Origin: Clostridia bacterium | Lineage (GTDB): Bacteria > Bacillota > Clostridia > Oscillospirales > CAG-382 | Assembly: GCA_017560085.1 (NCBI GenBank) | Contig: JAFYPA010000089.1 | Location: 1-64,000, forward strand | DNA length: 64,000 bases | Reading direction: 5' to 3' | In this document: positions 27,301-35,065 of the stretch, in pieces | How the letters are laid out: each line of letters opens with the position of its first letter | How positions within the stretch are numbered: position 1 is the stretch's first letter | Program-made: the position numbers and the translations under genes | The notes under the pieces: generated by a model | Told to the model about the DNA's origin: nothing | What the model saw: only the letters and a program-made list of their open reading frames with translations | Database searches by the model: none

Positions 27301-28659
27301 TTACTTTTTCTTATGCTTTTTAGCAAGCTTCTTTGAGAAGGATTTACCGCCGAGCTTTTTCATAAGTCCGCCGCCGGTGAACTGCTTCATCATTTTGTTG
27401 GTCTGGTCGTACTGCTTGAGGAGCTTGTTTACGTCCTCAACCCTCATACCCGAACCCTTTGCGATTCTGATTTTTCTTGATGCGTTGATAAGCTCGGGAT
27501 GATTTCTTTCGTCCGGTGTCATTGAAAGGATTATCGCTTCCATACGGTCGATTATTCTTTCGTCAATCTTAACGTCCTTAAGGGCGCTCTGATTTACACC
27601 GGGAATCATTCCCATAAGCTGCTCGATTGAGCCCATGCCTCTTATCTGACGGAACTGCTCGAGGTAATCCTCAAGAGTGAAGTTCTGCTCGCGGAATTTA
27701 CGCTCAAGCTCTGCAGCCTGCTTCTCGTCGTATGCCTGCTCAGCCTTTTCGATAAGTGAAAGGACGTCGCCCATACCGAGAATTCTTGATGCCATTCTGT
27801 CGGGATAAAAGGGCTCTATCTGGTCAAGCTTTTCGCCTGTACCTACGAACTTTATGGGCTTACCCGTAACGTATCTTACGGAAAGCGCCGCACCGCCTCG
27901 GGTATCGCCGTCAAGCTTTGTAAGAACAACGCCCGTAACGTCAAGCTTTGAATTGAAGCTTTCCGCCGCGTTTACCGCATCCTGACCTGTCATTGCATCG
28001 ACTGTGAAGAGGATTTCGGTAGGCTCAAGGGCTTCCTTGATTTCGTGGAGCTCCTCCATAAGAACCTCGTCTATGTGGAGACGACCTGCGGTATCAAGGA
28101 AAAGCATATCGTGTCCGTGCTTGTTTGCGTGCTCGAGTGCTTCCTTTGCGATTCTTACGGGGTCGTTACAGCCTTCTATTGTGAAAACCGGAACTCCTAC
28201 CTGCTCGCCTATAACCTGAAGCTGCTTTATAGCCGCGGGTCTGTAGACGTCGCACGCCGCAAGAAGAGGTCTTTTACCCTGCTTCTTATACATAAGAGCA
28301 AGCTTACCTGTGTGAGTTGTTTTACCCGCACCCTGAAGACCGCACATCATAATAATTGTGGGAGGTCTTGAGGAGATTGTAAGCTTGGTATTTTCCTTAC
28401 CCATTATGTTGGTAAGCTCTTCATTTACTATTTTAACAATATGCTGTGCGGGCATAAGGCTTTCCAGAACCTCTGAGCCGACAGCTCGCTCGGAGCATAT
28501 TTTTATAAACTCTTTTACAACCTTGAAGCTTACGTCCGCTTCCAGAAGTGCGAGCTTTATTTCGCGCATTCCTTCTTTTACGTCAGCTTCGGTTATTTTT
28601 CCTTTGCTTTTGAAACGCTTGAACGCGTTTGACAGTCTATCCTGAAGATTTTCAAACAC
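27301..28659 (-). CDS. ffh: Signal recognition particle protein Ffh (SRP54)
   Basis: Ffh binds signal sequences and 4.5S RNA and targets nascent chains to FtsY and SecYEG. The 452 residues contain the N domain, the GTPase P-loop GLQGAGKTT (107-115), DVYRPAAI, DTAGRLH, TKLDGDTRGGAAL, and the M domain from about 330 (QIRGMGSIEQLMGMIPG, then a basic C terminus SFSKKLAKKHKKK). The start codon is GTG at 28659. The AAAGGAGG site overlaps the stop of ylxM, which suggests translational coupling. It belongs to the ylxM-ffh-rpsP-khpA operon. Confidence 0.97.
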   Translation of the reverse strand: MFENLQDRLSNAFKRFKSKGKITEADVKEGMREIKLALLEADVSFKVVKEFIKICSERAVGSEVLESLMPAQHIVKIVNEELTNIMGKENTKLTISSRPPTIIMMCGLQGAGKTTHTGKLALMYKKQGKRPLLAACDVYRPAAIKQLQVIGEQVGVPVFTIEGCNDPVRIAKEALEHANKHGHDMLFLDTAGRLHIDEVLMEELHEIKEALEPTEILFTVDAMTGQDAVNAAESFNSKLDVTGVVLTKLDGDTRGGAALSVRYVTGKPIKFVGTGEKLDQIEPFYPDRMASRILGMGDVLSLIEKAEQAYDEKQAAELERKFREQNFTLEDYLEQFRQIRGMGSIEQLMGMIPGVNQSALKDVKIDERIIDRMEAIILSMTPDERNHPELINASRKIRIAKGSGMRVEDVNKLLKQYDQTNKMMKQFTGGGLMKKLGGKSFSKKLAKKHKKK

Positions 28660-28679
28660 TTTCTGTCTTCCCGCCTCCT

Positions 28680-29015
28680 TTAGTTGTCTATAAGCTGTGA
28701 GGCAGATTCGGTAAGCGATTTGATTCTTTCGCCAAGCTCGCTGCCTTCAGCTGCTCTGTCAATATCCGAGAGGATTTTACGGAGCTCCTCGCTCTTTCTT
28801 GCAAGTCCGAGCTTTTCCTCGAATCTTTCAAGCTCCTCCTCGGCGTGCTTTATCTGATCTCTTACGCCCTGTCTTGTGATTCCAATGTGCTCTGCGATTT
28901 CCGCAAGCGAGAGGTCATCACAGTAGTACATTTCAAGAGCGTAGCTCTGCTTTTCACTGAGTAGTCCGCCGTACACATCGTACAGAGCGGCGTATTTCAA
29001 ATCCTTTACAGCCAT
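28680..29015 (-). CDS. ylxM: UPF0122 / YlxM putative helix-turn-helix protein
   Basis: A small SRP-associated protein. It starts MAVKDLKYAALYDVYGGLLS at the ATG at 29015 with CAGGAG upstream; the further in-frame ATG at 29057 lies close to the predicted transcription start. QSYALEMYYCDDLSLAEIAE and HIGITRQGVRDQIKHAEEEL form a sigma-region-4-like helix-turn-helix. The C terminus is a helical acidic tail. In streptococci YlxM binds the SRP and modulates its GTPase. It sits first in the ffh operon. Confidence 0.92.
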   Translation of the reverse strand: MAVKDLKYAALYDVYGGLLSEKQSYALEMYYCDDLSLAEIAEHIGITRQGVRDQIKHAEEELERFEEKLGLARKSEELRKILSDIDRAAEGSELGERIKSLTESASQLIDN

Positions 29016-29047
29016 GGTTTTGCTCCTGTTTCTGTAATAGCAATTGC

Positions 29048-29068
29048 TGTAAAGCAAATTACTTTACA
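29048..29068 (-). promoter_or_regulatory. Inverted repeat at the ylxM transcription start
   Basis: TGTAAAG (29048-29054) and CTTTACA (29062-29068) form a perfect 7-bp inverted repeat with a 7-base spacer, directly downstream of the -10 box. It could be an operator or a leader hairpin. The function is inference. Confidence 0.4.
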
Positions 29069-29069
29069 T

Positions 29070-29098
29070 AGTATACACTATATTTTGTTTTTTGTCAA
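29070..29098 (-). promoter_or_regulatory. Promoter of the ylxM-ffh-rpsP-khpA operon
   Basis: Minus strand: TTGACA (29093-29098), 17-base spacer, TATACT (29070-29075). Confidence 0.8.
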
Positions 29099-29387
29099 GT
29101 GTTTTTGAGAAATTTACGGAAATAATTTTATACAAAAGTACAGACAGACACATACTTGTTTTGTATAATATAACCAACTATATAATAAATAATGTAAATC
29201 GCCGTCCGAAGTACAGGCTTCGGACGATCAAAAATGACGGAAAATTTCATGTACTTCACACAAAATATCATCAAATTTTCGTACAGAGTGTATTAACAAT
29301 TTTGTAATCTAAAAGAAACAATCGGATATTTTTATTTGTTTTCGTGTTAAAATCACCTAAAGTGACAAAAAATTTTATTAAAATTTG
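29099..29387. other. AT-rich intergenic region with one strong hairpin
   Basis: Between the divergent ylxM promoter and the promoter at 29388 there is no ORF with an RBS. A perfect 9-bp inverted repeat, CGTCCGAAG (29203-29211) and CTTCGGACG (29218-29226), with a 6-base loop stands out in otherwise AT-rich DNA. No T-run follows on either strand, so it is not a typical terminator. A small RNA cannot be excluded. Confidence 0.5.
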
Positions 29388-29416
29388 TTGACATTCAAGC
29401 TTTTTAGTGGTAAAAT
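29388..29416 (+). promoter_or_regulatory. Promoter of the tandem-domain surface protein
   Basis: TTGACA (29388-29393), 17 bases, TAAAAT (29411-29416), 70 bases before the ATG. It is a perfect -35 with consensus spacing, in line with high expression. Confidence 0.8.
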
Positions 29417-29485
29417 ACAAGTGAAGTTGAGTATCCATATCAATGCTCAGCCGAACGAAAATATTTTTTATAGGAGTGTTTTGAC

Positions 29486-30889
29486 ATGAAAAAGTTAATT
29501 AGTTTAGCTCTTTGTGCAGTTCTTGCTTCTTCTATGACAGTTATGACTGCATTCGCAGCACAGAATGACAAGGTTGTTCAGGTTAACGTTATGGACGGTC
29601 TCTGTACTCTCGTTGACAACGCTGCAACAAATCACCAGGCTTCCAACTATGCTCTTTGCTTCGCTGAAGCATACGGCACAGGCAGAACAACAGAAGATGA
29701 CGCTGTGTTCTGGGAAAACGTAACATTCGAAAAGGACGTTAAGCAGGTTGCTATCAAGTGTGGTTACAACCTCGGTGGCGACAAGGCAGGCACAAGCACA
29801 CAGTTCTGGCTCTACCTCGACAAGATCGATGGCGAACCCATCGCTAAGGTTGAAGTAAGCGACGCTGAAACTGCTTCCTCTCAGATTAAGGACCAGGTTC
29901 TTAAGTTTGCTGACGTAGACATCAAGGCTGGTACATACAAGGTATTCGTTGTTGGTAAGACAGAATATTCAGGTTCTGTTTCCCAGATCAACTTTATGTA
30001 CAACAAGATGGACGCTGCTACACTTGCTCCCATCGCTGATACTCTCAGACAGGCTGACCTCGACAAGCTCGCAGCTCGTGCAGCTGTAAAGGCTAACATC
30101 GTTCAGGTTAACGTTCTCGACGGTGCTTGCACACTCATCGACAACGCTGCTACTAACCACCAGGCTTCCAACTATGCTCTCTGCTTCGCTGAAGCATACG
30201 GCACAGGCAGAACAACAGAAGATGACGCTGTTGTTTGGGAAGAAGTTAAGTTCGACAAGGCAGTTAAGCAGCTCGCAGTTAAGTGCGGCTACAACCTCGG
30301 CGGCGACAAGGCTGGTACAGGTACAGAATTCTGGGTATACCTCAACAAGATTGAAGGCGAGCCCATCGCTAAGGTTGCTGTAAACGATTCCGAAACAGCT
30401 TCCTCTCAGATCAAGGATCAGGTTTACAAGACAGCTGATGTTGAAATCGAAGCTGGTACATACAAGGTATTCGTAGTTGGTAAGACTGAATACTCCGGCT
30501 CTGTTTCTCAGATCAACTTCATGTATGAGCCCGTTGACGTTGCTTCCGAAGACTTCCTTCTCGCTGCAGCTGCTAAGAGAACAACTGACGTTGAAAAGGC
30601 AGCTAAGGTAGTAGCTAAGAGACTTGAAGAAGAAAAGAAGGCAAGAGAAGAAGCAAAGAAGGCTGAAGAAGAAGCAAAGAAGGCTGAAGAAGAAGCTAAG
30701 GCAGCTGAAGAAGCAGCTAAGGCTGAAGAAGAAGCTGCAGCAGCTGAAGAAGAAGCAGCAGTTGAAGAAGCTCCTGTTGAAGAAACAGAAGAAAAGGCAG
30801 GTCTTCCCGTACTTCCCATCGCAATCGGTGCAGTTGTAGTTATCGCTGTTATCGCTATTGCAGTAGTTCTCGGCAAGAAGAAGAAATAA
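29486..30889 (+). CDS. Surface protein with two near-identical beta domains, Glu/Ala/Lys stalk and C-terminal membrane anchor
   Basis: 467 residues. A signal peptide (cleavage near TAFA) leads into two domains of about 140 residues (30-170 and 204-345) that share long stretches such as DNAATNHQASNYALCFAEAY and KTEYSGSVSQINFMY. The motifs CGYNLGGDKAG, FW(L/V)YL(D/N)KI-GEPIAKV and AGTYKVFVVGK recall carbohydrate-binding modules of family 6-like beta-sandwiches, where FWLYLD...GEPIA is typical. Residues 360-435 are an alpha-helical stalk of Lys/Glu/Ala repeats. A hydrophobic helix (LPVLPIAIGAVVVIAVIAIA) and a KKKK tail anchor it in the membrane. The likely role is binding of glycans at the cell surface; the ligand is unknown. 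Confidence 0.75.
   Translation: MKKLISLALCAVLASSMTVMTAFAAQNDKVVQVNVMDGLCTLVDNAATNHQASNYALCFAEAYGTGRTTEDDAVFWENVTFEKDVKQVAIKCGYNLGGDKAGTSTQFWLYLDKIDGEPIAKVEVSDAETASSQIKDQVLKFADVDIKAGTYKVFVVGKTEYSGSVSQINFMYNKMDAATLAPIADTLRQADLDKLAARAAVKANIVQVNVLDGACTLIDNAATNHQASNYALCFAEAYGTGRTTEDDAVVWEEVKFDKAVKQLAVKCGYNLGGDKAGTGTEFWVYLNKIEGEPIAKVAVNDSETASSQIKDQVYKTADVEIEAGTYKVFVVGKTEYSGSVSQINFMYEPVDVASEDFLLAAAAKRTTDVEKAAKVVAKRLEEEKKAREEAKKAEEEAKKAEEEAKAAEEAAKAEEEAAAAEEEAAVEEAPVEETEEKAGLPVLPIAIGAVVVIAVIAIAVVLGKKKK
29575..30525 (+). repeat. Internal direct duplication of the CBM6-like domain
   Basis: Copy 1 spans about 29575-30000 and copy 2 about 30100-30525. More than thirty consecutive residues around DNAATNHQASNYALCFAEAY are almost unchanged, and the DNA is also very similar. 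This points to recent duplication or gene conversion. Confidence 0.8.
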
Positions 30890-30929
30890 GAATTGTCAAA
30901 ACATTGTTTGACTAACTCTTAATAAAAAG

Positions 30930-30966
30930 TCCCGTACTGATATGGAGTACGGGATTTCTTTTTTTA
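30930..30966 (+). terminator. Intrinsic terminator after the surface protein
   Basis: TCCCGTACT pairs perfectly with AGTACGGGA, followed by TTTCTTTTTTT. Confidence 0.9.
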
Positions 30967-30968
30967 AT

Positions 30969-31070
30969 AAGGGGCTTACCCCGTCATTCATCGCGGCAAG
31001 GGGCAGCGAAGCTGCCTGTCAATCAGTGGGTGAATGGAACGTGCCGCCTATAGAGGCGGAGGACATCTTG
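30969..31070. repeat. Structured palindromic intergenic element
   Basis: About 100 bases, GC-richer than the flanks, with several nested inverted repeats: GGGG-CTTA-CCCC, GGCAGC-GAA-GCTGCC, CCGCC-TATAGA-GGCGG, and CATTCA pairing with TGAATG around the centre. No ORF is present. It resembles short interspersed palindromic elements of Clostridia, but no second copy lies in this window. Confidence 0.4.
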
Positions 31071-31076
31071 CTCACA

Positions 31077-31925
31077 TTATATTATTACGGATTCGCTTCG
31101 TTTTCTGAAGGTTCCCGGTGAGATTCCGCAAACGTTCTTGAAGCATTGTGAAAAATGTGCAAGCGTTTTAAAGCCGCATTTTACGGCTATTTTTTCAAGG
31201 GTAAGGTTGGAGGTTATAAGAAGCTCCTTGGCTGATTCGATTCGCTCTGTTATAAGGAAGCTGTGCATTGTTGTGCCGATGTTTTCCTTGAATACTCGGT
31301 TTATGTAGTTAGGGTGATAGTGGAAGACCTCCCCTATTGTCTCAATGTCGCAGGGCTCGGAAATGTGCTCGAGGAGGTATTGCTTTACGGATGCGGCAAG
31401 GCGAACCTCCTTTTTTACGGGAGTCAGCGAGCGACGGAGGCAGGAAATCAGAATTCCGCAAAGGATTGATTCTCCCTTTTGTCTGTAGCCGAGCTCGCGC
31501 TTCTGGAACTCGGTGAAGATATCCAGTATTCGTTCGGAGACTGATGAGGCGTCGCTTATCACTATTGTGCGTTCAAGCTCGGGGATTCTGTCTTTTTCAA
31601 AGACACGGCTTTTATCAAAATTCGAGGAATTATCGGGATGGACGGATTCCACCGTGGGGTCGCACTTTATACAGTCAAAGTTTATGCAGAGTATATCGCA
31701 TCCGCTTTCGTCAACGGCTGAGAGCTTATAGGCGGTTTCGGGCGGTATCATAACGAGGGAATTCTTTTCAAGAAGATGCTCGGAATCTTTGAAATTTAGA
31801 AACAGGCTTCCGCCCATAATATAGAATATTCTGTAGTCGTAGCCGAGCACAAATTCGGGTTCCTTCGGGTAATAGTTGAAAATATTGATAAATCTTATGT
31901 GCGGTGAAAGGTTGGAGAAATCCAT
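31077..31925 (-). CDS. AraC-family transcriptional regulator
   Basis: 282 residues. The N-terminal part (1-150) is cupin-like and would sense a ligand (YDYRIFYIMGGSLFLNF, NSLVMIPPETAYKLS). The C-terminal part (about 180-280) is a two-HTH AraC domain: IETIGEVFHYHPNYINRVFK, then LTLEKIAVKCGFKTLAHFSQ and the closing CGISPGTFRKR. It is divergent from the U32-like/QueG-like operon, with 120 bases between the start codons, and is the probable regulator of that operon. The operon promoter has a poor -35 box, as expected for an AraC-activated promoter. Confidence 0.9.
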   Translation of the reverse strand: MDFSNLSPHIRFINIFNYYPKEPEFVLGYDYRIFYIMGGSLFLNFKDSEHLLEKNSLVMIPPETAYKLSAVDESGCDILCINFDCIKCDPTVESVHPDNSSNFDKSRVFEKDRIPELERTIVISDASSVSERILDIFTEFQKRELGYRQKGESILCGILISCLRRSLTPVKKEVRLAASVKQYLLEHISEPCDIETIGEVFHYHPNYINRVFKENIGTTMHSFLITERIESAKELLITSNLTLEKIAVKCGFKTLAHFSQCFKNVCGISPGTFRKRSESVII

Positions 31926-31981
31926 AATTTTATCCTCATAGGTTTATTTTTTATAAATTTAAGTGTGTTTTTAGTATTTAT

Positions 31982-32005
31982 TATATCAGATAAATGTGAT
32001 ATAAT
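31982..32005 (+). promoter_or_regulatory. Operon promoter with overlapping 7-bp inverted repeat
   Basis: TATAAT at 32000-32005 preceded by TGA (extended -10), without a good -35. TATATCA (31982-31988) and TGATATA (31997-32003) form a perfect inverted repeat with an 8-base spacer that overlaps the -10. It could be a binding site for the divergent AraC protein or another regulator. This is inferred from the sequence. Confidence 0.5.
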
Positions 32006-32045
32006 GAGAATGGTATGTAAACATTTTTGCGAAAGGGAGGATTTT

Positions 32046-33095
32046 ATGAAATTCAATGTCGGTTATCAGCTGCTTGAGGACGAAAGTCTTATTGACGGTA
32101 TAATCGCACACAAGGATGACATTTACGAGGTTTACTTCTCCTTCGGTGATTTTCCCAACGGCAGAAACAATCAGCTGAAAAGTGAGATTTTCACGCCGTA
32201 CGAGGCTCAGGAAAAACAGCTTTCCGATCTTGAGAAGCTTTCTAAGGCAGGTCTTCATTTCAATCTTCTTTTCAACGGAAACTGCTACGGCAAGGACAGT
32301 CTTTCACGGGCGTTCTTCTCCAAGGTCGGAGACACGACAGACTATCTTATGAGAAAAATCGGGATAAATTCCGTCACTGTCACCTCCCCCGTTATTGCGA
32401 AGTTCTTCAAGGCGAATTTCGAGGAGCTTGAGGTAAGGGCTTCCGTCAATATGGAGATTGGCTCTGTTGAGGGAATGGATTATATTTCGGATGTGTTTGA
32501 TTCCTATTATATGAAGCGCGAGTACAACAGGGATTTCGGTAAAATCCGTGAGCTTAAAAAATGGTGCGACGACAACGGCAAGAAGCTTTTCGGTCTATGC
32601 AACAGCGGATGTCTCAACAACTGCTCGGTACATAATTTTCACGATAATCTTGTGGCTCACGAGAGTGATATTTCCGCTATGGACAACGCTTACGATTTCA
32701 GAGGCAAGTGCTGGGAGTATCTCTCGAAGGGTGACAATGCGAAGTATATGATTCAGCGAAGCAACTACATTCGTCCCGAGGATGTTCATCTTTACGAGGG
32801 TCTTTTCGAGGCTCTAAAGCTCGCTACGAGAATCAATGCATCTCCCATCAAGGTAATTCACGCGTATACCTCGGGCAGATTCTACGGCGGTATAAACGAG
32901 ATTCTTGAGCCCAATCATTCTTCGGTAATTGCACCGAATTTCCTTGACAACAGCAAGTTCCCCAAGGACTTTGCGGAAACTGTCGGTAATTGCAGCAAGG
33001 ACTGTCAAGGCTGTAATTACTGCACGGAAGTATACAACAAAATTCTGACTAAATTAAACGGAGGTTATATTTATGCTGACAAGCAAAATGATTAA
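32046..33095 (+). CDS. U32-peptidase-like TIM-barrel protein with two Cys clusters
   Basis: 349 residues from the ATG at 32046 (GGGAGG upstream); no signal peptide. The barrel-like body (DIYEVYFSFGDFPNGRN, AGLHFNLLFNGNCYG, INSVTVTSPVIAKFFKAN, LEVRASVNMEIGS) resembles the U32 family fold, as in UbiU/UbiV and the tRNA/rRNA hydroxylation proteins that hold a 4Fe-4S cluster. Two groups of cysteines support metal binding: C185/C189/C193 (CNSGCLNNC) and C316/C320/C323/C326 (CSKDCQGCNYC). The last 23 bases overlap the next gene, whose RBS lies inside this one. The catalytic role is unknown; a redox or radical-free hydroxylation chemistry is only inference from the family. Confidence 0.65.
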   Translation: MKFNVGYQLLEDESLIDGIIAHKDDIYEVYFSFGDFPNGRNNQLKSEIFTPYEAQEKQLSDLEKLSKAGLHFNLLFNGNCYGKDSLSRAFFSKVGDTTDYLMRKIGINSVTVTSPVIAKFFKANFEELEVRASVNMEIGSVEGMDYISDVFDSYYMKREYNRDFGKIRELKKWCDDNGKKLFGLCNSGCLNNCSVHNFHDNLVAHESDISAMDNAYDFRGKCWEYLSKGDNAKYMIQRSNYIRPEDVHLYEGLFEALKLATRINASPIKVIHAYTSGRFYGGINEILEPNHSSVIAPNFLDNSKFPKDFAETVGNCSKDCQGCNYCTEVYNKILTKLNGGYIYADKQND

Positions 33096-34152
33096 GGAAG
33101 CAGCCCTTGCGGCAGGTGCCGACAAATGCGGTATTGCTCCTATGTCCAGATTTGCGGGTGCACCGGATGAAATGAATCCCGCAAAGCTTTTCCCCGAAGC
33201 GAAATCCTGCATCGGCTTTGTTTTCAGAATCCCCAGAGGCGTTCAGAGAGGTATTGAGGAAGGTACACAGTTCTATCAGTATCCTTCTATGGCCTACGGC
33301 GGTATCAATGAAATTTTCGCTCCTGCGGTGCTTTATCAGGTAGGCAGACTTATTGAGGACGAGGGCTATGAGGCTTTCGTATACAGAAATACAGGTGCGA
33401 GAGGCGTTGTTTCCGATATGGATGGGTCAGAGGGTAACACACTTTCTCCCGAAGAACAGATTGAGGTTGAGGAAAACGCAAAGAAGTCCACGGCTCACCA
33501 CAGAAGCGTAAGCTTTACAAGACCTACAAGAGAAGGATATACAGCTCCCGACCTTCAGTTCCAGTTCAGACTTGCGGCTGTAGCCTGCGGTCTCGGTGAA
33601 ATCGGCTGGAGCAAGATGCTTCTTACTCCCGAATTCGGTCCTCTTCAGAGAGTTGCGTTCCTCTTTACGGATGCAGAGCTTGAATATGATGAAATGTACA
33701 ACGGCGAGCCTCTTTGCCGTAAGTGCGGTGCCTGTGTAAGAGAATGTCCCGGCGGTTGTATTCCCGCTATGAATTCCGGAAAGACAATTACGGTTGACCT
33801 TGCGGGCAAGATATGTGAATGGGGCGACATTGATATGTGGCGTTGCTATGCGTTCTACACACACGCGGGCAGATACTACAATCCCTTTGTTAAGAAGGAA
33901 GTATTCGACAAGAACGAGGACGGCGCTCTTGACCTTCTTGAGGGTAAGACAGATATTGCAAACGAGCAGGAAATTATGAAGGTATACAATGCACTTCAGA
34001 AGTACTTCCCCTCTTGGGTTGGTTACAATATGGCAAAGTGCGGAGGATGCATCAGAGCCTGCGTAAGCATGCTTGAAAAGAAGGGCGGATGTATGGAAGA
34101 AAGATTCCACGCACCTCTCAGAACAAAAAAAGCATGGAAGCTTGACAGATAA
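33073..34152 (+). CDS. Epoxyqueuosine-reductase-like 4Fe-4S protein, copy A
   Basis: 359 residues. QueG-type features are the N-terminal AGADKCGIAPMSRFAG, CGLGEIGWSKMLLTPEFGP, VAFLFTDAELEYD and the ferredoxin motif C215-x2-C218-x2-C221-x3-C225-P (CRKCGACVRECPGGCIP). A second Cys group, C323-x2-C326-x3-C330 and C340, could hold a second cluster. True QueG reduces epoxyqueuosine in tRNA using cobalamin and two 4Fe-4S clusters. These proteins diverge in the middle (YQYPSMAYGGIN) and come in three tandem copies, so another substrate is likely. This copy is the longest, with an extra basic C-terminal stretch. It starts inside the end of the preceding gene with CGGAGG upstream. Cytosolic. Confidence 0.7.
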   Translation: MLTSKMIKEAALAAGADKCGIAPMSRFAGAPDEMNPAKLFPEAKSCIGFVFRIPRGVQRGIEEGTQFYQYPSMAYGGINEIFAPAVLYQVGRLIEDEGYEAFVYRNTGARGVVSDMDGSEGNTLSPEEQIEVEENAKKSTAHHRSVSFTRPTREGYTAPDLQFQFRLAAVACGLGEIGWSKMLLTPEFGPLQRVAFLFTDAELEYDEMYNGEPLCRKCGACVRECPGGCIPAMNSGKTITVDLAGKICEWGDIDMWRCYAFYTHAGRYYNPFVKKEVFDKNEDGALDLLEGKTDIANEQEIMKVYNALQKYFPSWVGYNMAKCGGCIRACVSMLEKKGGCMEERFHAPLRTKKAWKLDR

Positions 34153-34165
34153 GGAGGAGCACAGA

Positions 34166-35065
34166 ATGATTACAAGTAAGCTTATAAAGGAAACAGCAAT
34201 CAAGTACGGTGCCTCCAACTGCGGAATCGGTACTCTTAATGCATTTAAAGGTGCTGACAAGCAGCGTGACCCTTATATGATTCTCCCCGGTGCAAAGTGC
34301 ATTATCGGCTTTGAATTCAGAGTTCCCTCGGGACTTTACAAGGCTATGGAAAACGGAAATCAGGTATTTTCATATACAACCTTCGGCGTTAAGAACTATG
34401 ACGAGGAATTTGCTGAAATATTCCTTCTTCGTATTGGTGCTCTTATAGAGGACGACGGCTGGGATGCTTGTCTTCAGCGTTCTTATGCTAATCTTCGCAC
34501 CAAGGGTGACACAGACACAAATCCCGAGGTTATGGACACATATGTCCTTGACTCGGATGCGGTTGAGGAAGGTAAGGCATGCCCCGACGTTGTAATTGAT
34601 TTCGGTACTGCGGCAAAGGCTTGCGGTCTCGGTGAGACAGGTCTTTCAGGCAAGGTTATTTCCAAGAAATACGGTCCTTACGTAAGATATGCGTTTATTA
34701 TTACGGATGCTCCTCTTGAAACAGATGCAGAGCTTGATGCTCCTCTTTGCGACAACTGCGGCAAGTGCATTGCGGCTTGTCCCGGTAAAGCTATATCCGA
34801 CAAGGGTTTTGACACATGGCAGTGCTCTGTTTACTACAGAGGTGCTCACAAGTCCAATCCCCGTATGACGGATGACTTTTTGAAGGACGATCCCAACAGA
34901 GAAGCTATTCTTAACGGTGACTACAGATTCGATGCGGAAAGTGCGAGAAAGATGTACAAGAAGCTTGACTTCCTTCCCGAATTCAAGGGCTATGCACCCT
35001 GCTTCTGCGCAAAGAAGTGCGACACTGTCTGCTACAACCACTTAAAGGAGGTCGGAAAGATATGA
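34166..35065 (+). CDS. Epoxyqueuosine-reductase-like 4Fe-4S protein, copy B
   Basis: 299 residues from the ATG at 34166, which follows AAGGAGGAG; an upstream in-frame ATG inside copy A is rejected. It shares with copies A and C the N-terminal ASNCGIGTLNAFKGAD pattern, the CGLGETGLSGKVISKKYGP block and the ferredoxin motif C195-x2-C198-x2-C201-x3-C205-P (CDNCGKCIAACPGKAI). The C-terminal Cys group is C279-x-C281-x3-C285-x3-C289 (CFCAKKCDTVC), which differs from copy A. Its stop codon overlaps the start of copy C by four bases (ATGA). It may form a hetero-oligomer with its neighbours; this is inference. Confidence 0.7.
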   Translation: MITSKLIKETAIKYGASNCGIGTLNAFKGADKQRDPYMILPGAKCIIGFEFRVPSGLYKAMENGNQVFSYTTFGVKNYDEEFAEIFLLRIGALIEDDGWDACLQRSYANLRTKGDTDTNPEVMDTYVLDSDAVEEGKACPDVVIDFGTAAKACGLGETGLSGKVISKKYGPYVRYAFIITDAPLETDAELDAPLCDNCGKCIAACPGKAISDKGFDTWQCSVYYRGAHKSNPRMTDDFLKDDPNREAILNGDYRFDAESARKMYKKLDFLPEFKGYAPCFCAKKCDTVCYNHLKEVGKI

